Shown piece by piece: positions 28,796-37,499 of a stretch of DNA of 64,000 nt; the stretch's first letter is position 1; each line of letters starts with the position of its first letter. The notes under the pieces were generated by a model, which ran no database searches, was not told the DNA's origin, and saw only the letters and a list, made by a program, of their open reading frames with translations. The position numbers were made by a program, and so were the translations under genes. Source of the stretch: Clostridium kluyveri DSM 555 (GTDB lineage Bacteria; Bacillota; Clostridia; Clostridiales; Clostridiaceae). The stretch lies in the NCBI RefSeq assembly GCF_000016505.1, contig NC_009706.1:2294001-2358000 (forward strand). The letters are read 5' to 3'.

Positions 28796-30130
28796 CTATA
28801 AAAGCAATAATTCCGGTTTTTCTATATATTCTTTGATTTTTTGCAAGAATTTAGCTGCATATGCACCATCTATTGCTCTATGATCCGCTGTAAGGGATAA
28901 TTTCATAAGTGGTTTTACTACTATTTTTTCTCCTTCTACTACAGGAGTATCTACTATTGTATTAACTCCAAGAATAGCAACCTCAGGCTGATTTATAATA
29001 GGAGAAAAAGAATCTATACCAAGCATTCCAAGATTTGTTATAGTAAAAGTGCCTCCTGTCATATCATCAGGGCTAAGACTATTACTCTTGGCCTTTTTAA
29101 CTATTTCCTTAAACTCTTCTGCTATTTGCTTCAATCCTTTTATATCGGTATCCTTTACTACAGGAACTATAAGCCCTTCATCCAGTGCAACTGCTACTCC
29201 CATATTTACATAATCCTTCAAAATAAATTTACCTCCCGATATGGAGCAATTTACAAGAGGAAATTGCTTTAATGCTGCCGAAACTATTTTTATAAGAAAA
29301 TCGGTATAAGTTAATTTAAAGGTATCCTTTAAATTATTTTTAAGTCTTTTAAGCTCAGAAATATCAATATTTATATTATAAGTGACAGTAGGTGATATCT
29401 TCACACTTTCGCTCATTCTTGCAGAAATCACCTTTCTCATAGATGACATATTAATTACTTTTTCACCACGTCCTGCTGCCTTGCTGGTTACTGCTTGATT
29501 TTCAGGCTCTTGTACAATAGTTTTTTCCTTCTGTTTAGCCTCTTCTGCAGCCTTCAATACATCCTCTTTCATTATTCTTCCTTGTTTATTTATACTGCTC
29601 AAATCCACATTTAATTCTTTTGCAAGTTTCGCAGCAACAGGAGATACCTTTACTCTATTTTTATCTATATATTCTTCAACATCTTTCTTAACTATCCTGC
29701 CAAGTGGACCTGTTCCCGTTATAACCTCATAATCCACTCCACTTTTTTTTGCAAGATTTTTAGCTAAAGGTGATATTCTTATCCTGCCCTCTCTCTCAAC
29801 AGGAATATCTTCCCTAATAGAAGGCTCTTCTACCGGCACTACTTCCACTTCTTTTCCCACTGATTCTTTTAACAAGGAAGAAATATCTTCATCTGCTCCT
29901 GCAATTATAGCTACAGGTTCAAGACATTTTGCCGTTTCTCCCTCTTTAACCAATATTTTTCTCAATATACCGCTTTCTTTAGCCTCAACTTCATTTGTAA
30001 GCTTGTCAGTAGTTACATCAAAAAGTACTTCTCCCTTTTTAACTTCATCTCCTTCACTTTTATGCCAGGTTTCTATTTCCCCCTCTGTCATTGTAAGTCC
30101 CAGTTTCGGCATCACTTCTACACAACTCAT
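28796..30130 (-). CDS. acoC: Dihydrolipoamide acetyltransferase (E2) of acetoin dehydrogenase
   Basis: Core of the complex; it carries the acetyl group on a lipoyl arm and passes it to CoA. Domain order: lipoyl domain (1-80, Lys43), a first peripheral-subunit-binding domain (about 117-153, TGTGPLGRIVKKDV), a second, shorter one (about 161-196, KQGRIMKEDV), then the acetyltransferase domain with the catalytic ADHRAIDG (His417). Two subunit-binding domains are unusual for AcoC, which normally has one. GGAGGG lies six bases before the ATG. It is 39 bases after acoB and 48 before acoL. Acetoin is cleaved to acetaldehyde and acetyl-CoA by the whole complex. Confidence 0.93.
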   Translation of the reverse strand: MSCVEVMPKLGLTMTEGEIETWHKSEGDEVKKGEVLFDVTTDKLTNEVEAKESGILRKILVKEGETAKCLEPVAIIAGADEDISSLLKESVGKEVEVVPVEEPSIREDIPVEREGRIRISPLAKNLAKKSGVDYEVITGTGPLGRIVKKDVEEYIDKNRVKVSPVAAKLAKELNVDLSSINKQGRIMKEDVLKAAEEAKQKEKTIVQEPENQAVTSKAAGRGEKVINMSSMRKVISARMSESVKISPTVTYNINIDISELKRLKNNLKDTFKLTYTDFLIKIVSAALKQFPLVNCSISGGKFILKDYVNMGVAVALDEGLIVPVVKDTDIKGLKQIAEEFKEIVKKAKSNSLSPDDMTGGTFTITNLGMLGIDSFSPIINQPEVAILGVNTIVDTPVVEGEKIVVKPLMKLSLTADHRAIDGAYAAKFLQKIKEYIEKPELLLL

Positions 30131-30169
30131 TAACTTCCCTCCTAACTCTACATTGAATACTAAAGCTTA

Positions 30170-31141
30170 TTAGAACAACTTTTTAACGGCATTAACTATT
30201 TTATCTGAATTTGGTATTACATAGCTTTCCAGTTTTGGTGTAAACGGTATAGGAACATCCAAACTACCTATTCTCACCACCGGTGCATCCAGATAATCAA
30301 ATACTTCTTCACTTATAACAGCTGAAATTTCTCCACCATATCCTCCTCTTTTTGTTTCTTCTGTAACTACCACTGCCCTATTTGTCTTTTTTATTGAATT
30401 AAATACTGTGTCTTTATCAAAAGGATATAATGTTCTTGGATCTATTATTTCTACTTCTATACCCTCTTTTGAAAGTTTATCCGCAGCAGCTAAAGCTTCA
30501 TGTACCATCCTTCCAGTGGCAACTATAGTGGCATCCTTTCCCTCTCTTTTTATATCCGCAAGTCCAAATGGTATTGGTTTGCTGTTTTCTTCAAATTCTC
30601 CCTTCATTGCATATAAAATCTTGTGTTCAATGAATATAACCGGATTCTCATCATCTATGGCAGTAAGCATCAATCCATATGCATCCTGTGCAGTTGAAGG
30701 ATATACTACTTTAAGTCCGGGTACATGAGTTACCCATGCTTCTAATGATTGTGAATGCTGTGCAGCTGCCTGTGTTCCTGCACCACATGGTACTCTGACT
30801 ACCATTGGAAGTTTTATCTTTCCTCCAAACATATATCTCATTTTTGCCGCCTGGTTTACAAGCATATCCATTCCTACTGTAAGAAAATCTATAAACATCA
30901 ATTCCGCAATCGGTTTTAGCCCTGTGGCAGCTGCTCCAATTGCACAGCCAATAATGGCACCCTCTGAAATAGGGGTATCTCTTACCCTCATTTCTCCAAA
31001 TTCATCATGCATACCCTGGCTTACTCCAAAGCACCCTCCAAAAGGTCCTACATCTTCACCAAAGAGAAGTACACTCTTATCTTCTCTCATCTTAACTGAC
31101 ATTGCTTCCTTTATAGCTTGAGAATAAGTTATTTTTTTCAT
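30170..31141 (-). CDS. acoB: Acetoin dehydrogenase E1 beta subunit
   Basis: Transketolase-like beta subunit of 323 residues that forms the thiamine-diphosphate site with AcoA. The sequence (LFGEDVGPFGGCFGVSQGM, RVPCGAGTQAAAQHSQSLEA, TEETKRGGYGGEI) fits the AcoB/PdhB family. Neighbouring AcoC, AcoL and AcoR make acetoin the expected substrate. The ATG at 31141 is chosen because GAGGGG lies nine bases before it; an upstream ATG at 31183 would lie inside acoA. It begins one base after the acoA stop codon, so the two are translationally coupled. Confidence 0.93.
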   Translation of the reverse strand: MKKITYSQAIKEAMSVKMREDKSVLLFGEDVGPFGGCFGVSQGMHDEFGEMRVRDTPISEGAIIGCAIGAAATGLKPIAELMFIDFLTVGMDMLVNQAAKMRYMFGGKIKLPMVVRVPCGAGTQAAAQHSQSLEAWVTHVPGLKVVYPSTAQDAYGLMLTAIDDENPVIFIEHKILYAMKGEFEENSKPIPFGLADIKREGKDATIVATGRMVHEALAAADKLSKEGIEVEIIDPRTLYPFDKDTVFNSIKKTNRAVVVTEETKRGGYGGEISAVISEEVFDYLDAPVVRIGSLDVPIPFTPKLESYVIPNSDKIVNAVKKLF

Positions 31142-31142
31142 A

Positions 31143-32144
31143 TTACTCAACCCCCTCTTTGATATCAGTATATACATCTTCAAATACGGAACTTAATTCC
31201 GGTTCCGGACTGTTAAGTGCAAAGTCAACTGCTTCTTTTATCTGGTTATCTACAGATTCTTTCATAGCTTTAAGTTTATCATCACCTAAAATTTTATTTT
31301 CCAGAAGATATCTTTCAAACCTTGGAATAGGATCTTTTTTAATCCACCCTTCCTGCTCTTCCTTTAGTTTATACGGAGCAGAATCTCCTTCAAAATGTCC
31401 CCTCTGGCGATAAGTTTTACATTCTATAAGAGTAGGTCCTTTTCCAGCTCTTGCCCTTTCTACAGCGGTTTTAGAGGCTTCATACACCTCAACTGGATCA
31501 TTTCCATCTACTACAACACCAGGTATGCCATAAGCTTTTGCCCTGTCGGCTATATCATTTATATTCTGATGTCTTTTCTGACTTACCGATATTCCATATC
31601 CATTATTTTCACAAACATACACCACTGGAAGTTTCCATGCACTTGACAAGTTGAGAGATTCATGGAAAGTACCTTGATTTGTAGAAGCATCACCGAAAAA
31701 GCATACGCAAACCTGGTCTGTACCTCTATATTGAATACTCATTCCAGCTCCTACAGCTATGTCTTGTCCAGCTCCTACAATACCGTTTGCACCCAATATA
31801 CCTTTTGTGGCATCTGCAATATGCATTGATCCGCCTTTACCTTTACAATACCCAGTGGCTCTGCCAAAGAGTTCTGCCGCCATATATTTAAGTTCTCCGC
31901 CTTTCGCTATTATGTGCCCATGTCCCCTATGGGTACTTGTTATATAATCTGCATCAGTTAAATTTTCACAAACAGCAGACGCTATTGCTTCTTCACCTAT
32001 ATAAAGATGTACAAAGCCAGGAATCTTTCCTTCTGCAAAGTTGTCTTTTGCCATATTCTCAAATGCCCTTATTTTCAACATTTTGTCGTAAATATCTATG
32101 AGAGTGTCACTGGCTATGATTTTCTTTTCTTCTAATCTTCCCAA
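31143..32144 (-). CDS. acoA: Acetoin dehydrogenase E1 alpha subunit
   Basis: Thiamine-diphosphate-binding subunit of 333 residues. The ThDP motif runs from FFGDASTNQGTFHESL to VVYVCENNGYG, and the phosphorylation-loop equivalent GGSMHIAD is present. With AcoB it decarboxylates or cleaves acetoin and loads the acetyl group on lipoate. AGAGG stands eight bases before a TTG at 32144; a GTG nine bases upstream overlaps that site and is rejected. It is the first gene of the operon and lies about 35 bases downstream of a sigma-54 promoter (32192-32206). Confidence 0.93.
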   Translation of the reverse strand: MGRLEEKKIIASDTLIDIYDKMLKIRAFENMAKDNFAEGKIPGFVHLYIGEEAIASAVCENLTDADYITSTHRGHGHIIAKGGELKYMAAELFGRATGYCKGKGGSMHIADATKGILGANGIVGAGQDIAVGAGMSIQYRGTDQVCVCFFGDASTNQGTFHESLNLSSAWKLPVVYVCENNGYGISVSQKRHQNINDIADRAKAYGIPGVVVDGNDPVEVYEASKTAVERARAGKGPTLIECKTYRQRGHFEGDSAPYKLKEEQEGWIKKDPIPRFERYLLENKILGDDKLKAMKESVDNQIKEAVDFALNSPEPELSSVFEDVYTDIKEGVE

Positions 32145-32191
32145 AATAATCACCTCTGAATTAATATTTGTTTTTTATACTTTTATATAAA

Positions 32192-32206
32192 GCAATATCC
32201 ATGCCA
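32192..32206 (-). promoter_or_regulatory. Sigma-54 promoter of acoABCL
   Basis: On the minus strand the sequence is TGGCATGGATATTGC, matching the TGGCAC-N5-TTGC consensus with the invariant GG and GC ten bases apart. Transcription would start near 32181, 37 bases before the acoA start. The divergent requirement for an activator is met by the sigma-54 activator gene acoR next door. Confidence 0.85.
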
Positions 32207-32263
32207 ATGCTTTAAAGCAGAATATAAGCCGTTTATATATTCCATTTTCTTATTTTGGGATAT

Positions 32264-32289
32264 CATATTGAAAAAACGTTTTCAATATG
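32264..32289. promoter_or_regulatory. Upstream activator site of acoABCL (probable AcoR and/or CcpA-like site)
   Basis: Perfect inverted repeat: CATATTGAAAA, four bases (AACG), TTTTCAATATG. It is centred about 97 bases before the sigma-54 start, the normal distance for an enhancer-binding protein. The sequence is also a cre-like element with two extra central bases, so control by CcpA is possible. Confidence 0.6.
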
Positions 32290-32296
32290 GGAAAAA

Positions 32297-32347
32297 TAAA
32301 ATAGTCCAAATAAACTATGGATAGAGTAGCTTATTTGAACTATTTTT
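32297..32347 (-). terminator. Terminator of acoR
   Basis: On the minus strand AAATAGTTCAAATAA pairs with TTATTTGGACTATTT across a 15-base loop, directly after the acoR stop, followed by TTTTATTTTT. It separates acoR from the aco promoter. Confidence 0.75.
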
Positions 32348-34318
32348 CTATTTCATTTCAAACTCCAGATTATATTTTTTTATTTTTCTGTATAAAGTAG
32401 ATTTTCCCATATTAATTAGTTTGCTGGCATTTACTACATTTCCATTACAATACCTAAGTGCCTTTATGATAAGTTGTTTTTCTACCTGATCCAGTGTTTG
32501 AATTTCTGGTTTAAATTCATTATATGAATCACTACTGAATTTCATATCATCTTCTGTACTGCTTTTCTTATAGTTCATAATATAACCTGGCAGCAGTGCT
32601 TTGGTTATTCTGCCCTTCTCCGATAAATAATAAACTCTTTGCACTACGTTTTCAATCTCCCTTACATTTCCCAGCCATTCATAATTTTTAACCACATCCA
32701 TAAATTCCTCATCAATATTATTTATCTTTACCTTGTTTTTTTGTGCTAACTTCTCTAAAAAAAACTTGATGAACATTTCTATATCTTCTCTTCTTTCCCT
32801 TACTGGAATTAAATTTATATTAAATACATTTAATCTGAAATATAAGTCACTTCTAAAATTTTTTAACTTCACCTCTTTGAAAAGGTTTCTATTGGTAGCA
32901 GCTATAACCCTTACATTTAAGTCTCTTTCATACTTTCCGCCAATTCTTGTTATGGCATGATTATCAAGTACTCTTAGAAGTTTAGGCTGAATTTCAAGTG
33001 GAAGTTCACCAATTTCATCTAAAAATATAGTTCCTCCATTTGCCAATTCGAATTTTCCCGGATTACCTTCTTTTGACGCCCCCGTAAAAGATCCCTTTTC
33101 ATATCCGAACAATTCACTTTCTACTAGATCTTTTGGAAGTGCAGAACAATTTATGGCTACAAAAGGTCCGCTGCATCTTTTGCTGCCATTATGAATTGAA
33201 TGTGCAAATAATTCCTTTCCTGTACCACTTTCCCCTGTTATAAGAACAGTACAATCATTTTTAGCAATTCTCCTTGCATCCTCAATTATGCCCTTCATTC
33301 TGGCATTTTGTGTAAGTATATTGTCAAAATCATACTTAGAAGAAAATCCGGCTATTTTGTTTACCATAGTACGCACGGTATCAGCTTTTTTTACAAGTAT
33401 TACAAAGCCAGTATGTTTTTCATTCATCACAACAGGATTTATGCTTACATTGCACTCTACTCTTCTATTTTTTACATACATGGTAATCTCCCTGTAAGTT
33501 ATCTTATTTAACCTTTTTATATCACCCATATCCTTTATTACATCTTTCAGGAGAGATTTCATAAATAATTTATACATTTGATTTTTATCAATTCCTAATA
33601 TATTGCATATATTTTCATTAAAATATTCCAATTTGAAATCATTATCTATGACAAGTATCCCCTCTTTTATAGAATTAAAAGCTACTTCAGTCCACTTTCT
33701 ATGCTCAGCTACGGAAAATTGTTCTTGTATGGTATTAGAAGCCTCTACAACTATTCCCAGTGTATGGGTATGAAAATCTTCAAAACTCCCGGATAAATCA
33801 ATACAGCCTATTATATTTCCTTTGCTGTCGTGTATTGGAGAAGCAGAACAGGTCCACTTTTGCTGTCTTTTGGAATAATGTTCTGCACCAAGTGTTTGAA
33901 TTGGTTTATCCAGATAAATACATGTGCCAATTGCATTGGTACCTACATCTTCTTCTTTCCATCTTCTCCCTTCCAAAAAATCCAGATCTCTATTTTGTGC
34001 CATTATCTTCTCATTGCCAAGTATCTTAAGTATAACTGCATTCTCATCTGTCAATATAATAGAATAGTTTGTATTTTTTAGTATTTCATATAAATTCAGC
34101 ATTATAGGCAAACAAATCTCTATGAATTCTTTTTTCTCATCAAGTATGGCGTCAAATTCATCTTTGGGAATAATATTGGGTGGATTATTATCCTTTTCCA
34201 CACCATATTTTTTACACCTTATCCATGAACTTAAAATATCTGGTTTGATATCTTTAGGTATTTCATTGAATTCTATAAACCTTCTTCGCTGCTCTTGAAC
34301 TTTTTCTATATAATTCAT
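32348..34318 (-). CDS. acoR: Sigma-54-dependent activator AcoR
   Basis: Enhancer-binding protein of 656 residues. The N-terminal half has a GAF domain (about 60-200) and a PAS domain (about 205-310). The AAA+ domain (about 330-560) has Walker A GESGTGKE, the sigma-54 contact loop GSFTGA (a common variant of GAFTGA) and Walker B GGTIFLDEIGELP. A Fis-type helix-turn-helix ends the protein (VVNASKLINMGKSTLYRKIKKY). It most likely senses acetoin or a related compound and activates acoABCL, whose sigma-54 promoter lies just downstream. GGAGG precedes the ATG; a -10 TATAAT is readable at 34368-34373 on the minus strand. Confidence 0.93.
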   Translation of the reverse strand: MNYIEKVQEQRRRFIEFNEIPKDIKPDILSSWIRCKKYGVEKDNNPPNIIPKDEFDAILDEKKEFIEICLPIMLNLYEILKNTNYSIILTDENAVILKILGNEKIMAQNRDLDFLEGRRWKEEDVGTNAIGTCIYLDKPIQTLGAEHYSKRQQKWTCSASPIHDSKGNIIGCIDLSGSFEDFHTHTLGIVVEASNTIQEQFSVAEHRKWTEVAFNSIKEGILVIDNDFKLEYFNENICNILGIDKNQMYKLFMKSLLKDVIKDMGDIKRLNKITYREITMYVKNRRVECNVSINPVVMNEKHTGFVILVKKADTVRTMVNKIAGFSSKYDFDNILTQNARMKGIIEDARRIAKNDCTVLITGESGTGKELFAHSIHNGSKRCSGPFVAINCSALPKDLVESELFGYEKGSFTGASKEGNPGKFELANGGTIFLDEIGELPLEIQPKLLRVLDNHAITRIGGKYERDLNVRVIAATNRNLFKEVKLKNFRSDLYFRLNVFNINLIPVRERREDIEMFIKFFLEKLAQKNKVKINNIDEEFMDVVKNYEWLGNVREIENVVQRVYYLSEKGRITKALLPGYIMNYKKSSTEDDMKFSSDSYNEFKPEIQTLDQVEKQLIIKALRYCNGNVVNASKLINMGKSTLYRKIKKYNLEFEMK

Positions 34319-34411
34319 AGTCTACCTCCTAAACTCTTCTATATAAAACAAACCCTTTCTTGATTTTATTATACAATATTTTTATATTCTAGTAATAAAA
34401 ATTTGGCAATA

Positions 34412-34447
34412 ATAAAAGATAGACACAATAACTGTCTATCTTTTATA
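34412..34447 (-). terminator. Terminator of lipA
   Basis: Perfect 14-base arms (ATAAAAGATAGACA and its complement) with a 7-base loop, 27 bases past the lipA stop codon; A and T runs flank it on both sides. Confidence 0.85.
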
Positions 34448-34473
34448 CTAAAATTAATTCTATAATCTTTCAA

Positions 34474-35337
34474 TTATTTTATTTTCTCAAGGGTCTTTAT
34501 TCCTTCATAAGCCCTATAGGAGCTTCTTACATAAGGTGCTGAAGCTACAAATTTAAATCCTTTCTCAATTGCAATTTGTTTATATTTTTCAAACTGTTCC
34601 GGAGAAATATATTCATAAACGGGTATATGGCTTTTAGAAGGTCTCAAATACTGACCTATTGTCATTATATCACAGCCTACCTCCAACAAATCATCCATTA
34701 CTTTCATAACCTGTTCCTCGGTTTCCCCAAGTCCCACCATAATTCCACTCTTTGTATATACACCTTTATCAAAAATCTTTACCTGTCTCAATAATTCTAT
34801 GGATCTACTGTAAACTGCCGTTGGTCTAACCTTTCCATAAAGTATCTCTACAGTTTCAACATTGTGATTGAGTATATCCGGTTTTGCATCAATTATCTTT
34901 TTTAAAGACTTCCAGTTGCCTCTTAAATCCGGTATTAGAAGCTCGATTGTGGACTGGGGATTCTCTTTTCTCATTCGTTTTATAATTTCAACAAAATGAT
35001 CTGCTCCTCCATCTTCTAAATCATCTCTTGTAACAGAGGTTATTACAGTATGTTTAAGCCCAAGCTTTTTACTGGCAATAGCTACATTTTTAGGCTCTTC
35101 TATATTCAGTGGTTCAGGATGTCCCTTATTAACTGCACAAAATCTGCAGTTTCTCGTGCACGTATTACCCAAAACCATAAAAGTAGCTGTGCTGCTTTTA
35201 AAACATTTTCCTATATTAGGACAAACTGCACTTTCACAAACTGTATGAAGAGAAAGATTTCTTACCATATTTTCCATCTTAGTCAATACTTTTTCATCAG
35301 GCACCTTCATCTTGAGCCATTCCGGTCTTTTTCCCAC
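34474..35337 (-). CDS. lipA: Lipoyl synthase
   Basis: Radical-SAM enzyme that inserts two sulfurs into octanoyl groups on lipoyl domains. Both iron-sulfur motifs are present: the auxiliary cluster CESAVCPNIGKC and the radical-SAM CTRNCRFC, plus the C-terminal RSSYRA serine ligand. It follows lipB and overlaps or abuts its end; the exact start is uncertain. I chose the GTG at 35337, ten bases after AAGGGA; a TTG at 35361 that overlaps the lipB stop is the other possibility. Next to acoABCL, it would supply lipoate for the AcoC and AcoL lipoyl domains. Confidence 0.92.
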   Translation of the reverse strand: MGKRPEWLKMKVPDEKVLTKMENMVRNLSLHTVCESAVCPNIGKCFKSSTATFMVLGNTCTRNCRFCAVNKGHPEPLNIEEPKNVAIASKKLGLKHTVITSVTRDDLEDGGADHFVEIIKRMRKENPQSTIELLIPDLRGNWKSLKKIIDAKPDILNHNVETVEILYGKVRPTAVYSRSIELLRQVKIFDKGVYTKSGIMVGLGETEEQVMKVMDDLLEVGCDIMTIGQYLRPSKSHIPVYEYISPEQFEKYKQIAIEKGFKFVASAPYVRSSYRAYEGIKTLEKIK

Positions 35338-35357
35338 TATAACCACTTCCCTTTCAA

Positions 35358-36059
35358 TCAAGTTATTCTTAGGTTCAGATTGCTGCGTTCAAATAAATTA
35401 TCTACAGTTTCTTCCTTTATCAAATCCGTTTCAAAAATCATTTTAAAATTATTTTCAATCTTTTGAACCACATCGTTGTAATCTACATTGGCTGTAAAAT
35501 CTTCCAGAGAACATACTCCAAATTCTTTTATTCCACAAGGTACTATTAATTTAAAGTGCTCTTTGTTTACAGAAATATTTATGGCAAAACCATGCCTTGT
35601 TATCCATTTCCTTATTCCCACTCCAATTGCAGCTATTTTCCTGTCGCCTACCCAGACCCCGGTATATTTAGGTTTTATGCCAGCTTTTATACCATATTCT
35701 CTAACTGTGTTTATAAGAATCAATTCAAGCTGTCTAAGATACAAGTGTATATCCTTTTGAAAATTGTTTAAATTCAGTATAGGATAGCCTACTAACTGTC
35801 CCGGGCCGTGATAAGTAACATTCCCTCCCCTGGAAGTATGGCACAAATCAATGCTGTACTTGTCCAATTCATATTTTGAAGCAAGTATGTTGTTTTTTCC
35901 ACCACTTTTGCCTATAGTAATTACAGGTTTATGTTGAAGAAGCAGCAAAATTCCATCTATATTGTTTCTAATCACAAAATCAAAGGCCTTTTGTTGAATT
36001 TCAATTCCTTCTGAATAGCTTATTAATTTATGAAATTCTTTAACATAGCATTTTCTCAA
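35358..36059 (-). CDS. lipB: Octanoyltransferase LipB
   Basis: Moves octanoate from acyl carrier protein to lipoyl domains, the first step of lipoate synthesis. Diagnostic segments are RGGNVTYHGPGQLVGYPI, the catalytic lysine in DRKIAAIGVGIRKW and the catalytic cysteine in IVPCGIKEFG. The TTG at 36059 is chosen because AAGGGA lies nine bases before it and because family members begin close to RKCYVKEF; a longer reading from 36119 would add 20 residues with no homologous counterpart. Length is then 233 aa. It is the first gene of lipB-lipA and is preceded by a second sigma-54-type promoter. Confidence 0.9.
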   Translation of the reverse strand: MRKCYVKEFHKLISYSEGIEIQQKAFDFVIRNNIDGILLLLQHKPVITIGKSGGKNNILASKYELDKYSIDLCHTSRGGNVTYHGPGQLVGYPILNLNNFQKDIHLYLRQLELILINTVREYGIKAGIKPKYTGVWVGDRKIAAIGVGIRKWITRHGFAINISVNKEHFKLIVPCGIKEFGVCSLEDFTANVDYNDVVQKIENNFKMIFETDLIKEETVDNLFERSNLNLRIT

Positions 36060-36115
36060 TTTAAACAATCCCTTCCAAAATTCATCTTCCAAGTTCTCTT
36101 TACTATCATATACAA

Positions 36116-36130
36116 GCACAATTCATGCCA
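36116..36130 (-). promoter_or_regulatory. Sigma-54-type promoter of lipB-lipA
   Basis: On the minus strand TGGCATGAATTGTGC: GG, ten bases, GC, with the same TGGCATG start as the aco promoter. The predicted start near 36105 leaves a 45-base leader to lipB. At 36178-36192 a segment sharing TTTTTCCCATATT then GAA with the aco upstream region lies 75-90 bases before the start. Confidence 0.65.
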
Positions 36131-36189
36131 ATGCACAAATGTTGGATTTACTTGTATCTAATATATGTGCAAAATTCAAATATGGGAAA

Positions 36190-36238
36190 AAATAATACCA
36201 TAATGGGAACAATGAAACTGATATTCCCACTATGGTAT
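36190..36238 (-). terminator. Terminator after the YitT remnant
   Basis: Fifteen-base arms (36195-36209 and 36224-36238) with one mismatch and a 14-base loop, followed on the minus strand by TTATTTTTT. It ends transcription from upstream before the lipB promoter. Confidence 0.7.
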
Positions 36239-36267
36239 ATAATTAAATTCACCCAAACTCACACTTA

Positions 36268-36489
36268 TTATAAAATACTTGAATTGAATCCCCTGCCATC
36301 TACTTCTGAAGCATCTATTATTGAGATTAAAGCATCCCTGTCTATTTTCTGTACCCAATACTTAAACTGGGGCAGTCTCGATATATGTACTATACAGTAT
36401 ATAACTTTTCTCTCCCTGCCTGTATTTTCCCTATTAAATAGAGTATTAATTTTCACACTAATCTCCCCATTTTTATTTATTTTAACCAT
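36268..36489 (-). pseudogene. C-terminal remnant of a YitT-family (DUF2179) membrane protein
   Basis: The frame encodes RERKVIYCIVHISRLPQF then KIDRDALISIIDASEVDGRGF, the pattern of the DUF2179 domain that closes YitT-type proteins. The membrane part of about 200 residues that should precede it is missing; the CPBP gene occupies that position and ends two bases upstream. A terminator follows 30 bases after the stop, consistent with a former functional gene end. It might still be translated from the ATG at 36489, but without the membrane part a function is doubtful. Confidence 0.55.
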
Positions 36490-36491
36490 GT

Positions 36492-37499
36492 TTAATGCAA
36501 CAATATTTTCTCCAAATTTTCCCCATTATACTCTTTGGTAAATATAAATGGTAAAAATACCACACCACATATAATTATATTCAACACTAAAGATTTAGGT
36601 GTAAATACTATTCCACTTAAATTGTTACTCGTAAGCGCCATGGAATTATTTATCAAATGAATAATTATAACCGACCAAAGATTGCCTGTCTTCATATAGG
36701 CAAAACCAAAAAAAATTCCAATAAACATGCAATAAAAAATATGAAATATTACACAGTAAACAGGAGTCTTGGGGCTATAAAACATAAAGCAAAGAGGTAG
36801 ATGCCATATTCCCCATATAATTCCAAGTACTATGACCCCAAATCTTTTTCCAAATAAAATTTGAAGCCTTGGCTGCAGATATCCCCTCCATCCCAGTTCT
36901 TCTCCAAAAAAAATTACAAAGGATATAAGAATACTAAGCAGTACATTAAAAGGAAGAAATCCTAAAATACTTATACTCTTTTTTATACTTTCAATAAAAT
37001 TACCATAAAACGCTCCATTTATAATTGATATTAAAAATTGAATTCCTATAAATGCTAAACATAAGATTAAAACTTTCTTAAAATTCTTTTGAAAAACCAT
37101 ATTGATTCTTTCAAAGCAATTATCTTTATTATTAACTATCAAGGAGAAAAGAATGACACTAAATATATATACCAGTATATTTAATACTTTGGATACATAC
37201 TTAGGAAAGATAAAAACTCCACCAATTAAAACAACTATAGACAAAATACATAAAACAATATAGATTTTTAAAAAATTACTCAAGGTTCTATGTATATTGT
37301 CTTTTTTATGGATAATTATTAATATAATAGCCACCAAGGCAGGATAAAGCATCTGCACCAATCCAAAACTTGACATGATATCTTTATCAAGGTGCTTGTA
37401 CACCCAAAACATAAGTATTCCCATGGAAAATGTAATCACAAAGGTGGTTAATAAAAAGACTACTATTTCATTTTTAATTCTAACCAATTCTATTTTCAT
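36492..37499 (-). CDS. CPBP-family intramembrane protease
   Basis: Membrane protein of 335 residues with eight or so helices and the CPBP (Abi/CAAX protease-like) motifs: FFGEELGWRGYLQPRL with the paired glutamates and arginine, GIWHLPLCF with a histidine, and the last HLINNS. Members process prenylated or bacteriocin-type peptides, but most bacterial ones have no known substrate. No bacteriocin gene is visible beside it. GGGGG precedes the ATG by six bases. A remnant of a YitT-type gene begins two bases after its stop codon. Confidence 0.83.
   Translation of the reverse strand: MKIELVRIKNEIVVFLLTTFVITFSMGILMFWVYKHLDKDIMSSFGLVQMLYPALVAIILIIIHKKDNIHRTLSNFLKIYIVLCILSIVVLIGGVFIFPKYVSKVLNILVYIFSVILFSLIVNNKDNCFERINMVFQKNFKKVLILCLAFIGIQFLISIINGAFYGNFIESIKKSISILGFLPFNVLLSILISFVIFFGEELGWRGYLQPRLQILFGKRFGVIVLGIIWGIWHLPLCFMFYSPKTPVYCVIFHIFYCMFIGIFFGFAYMKTGNLWSVIIIHLINNSMALTSNNLSGIVFTPKSLVLNIIICGVVFLPFIFTKEYNGENLEKILLH

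Noticed and set aside
36125-36541. 138-codon plus-strand frame before the CPBP gene
   Set aside because: Lies over the lipB promoter, the terminator and the YitT remnant and has no protein-like features.
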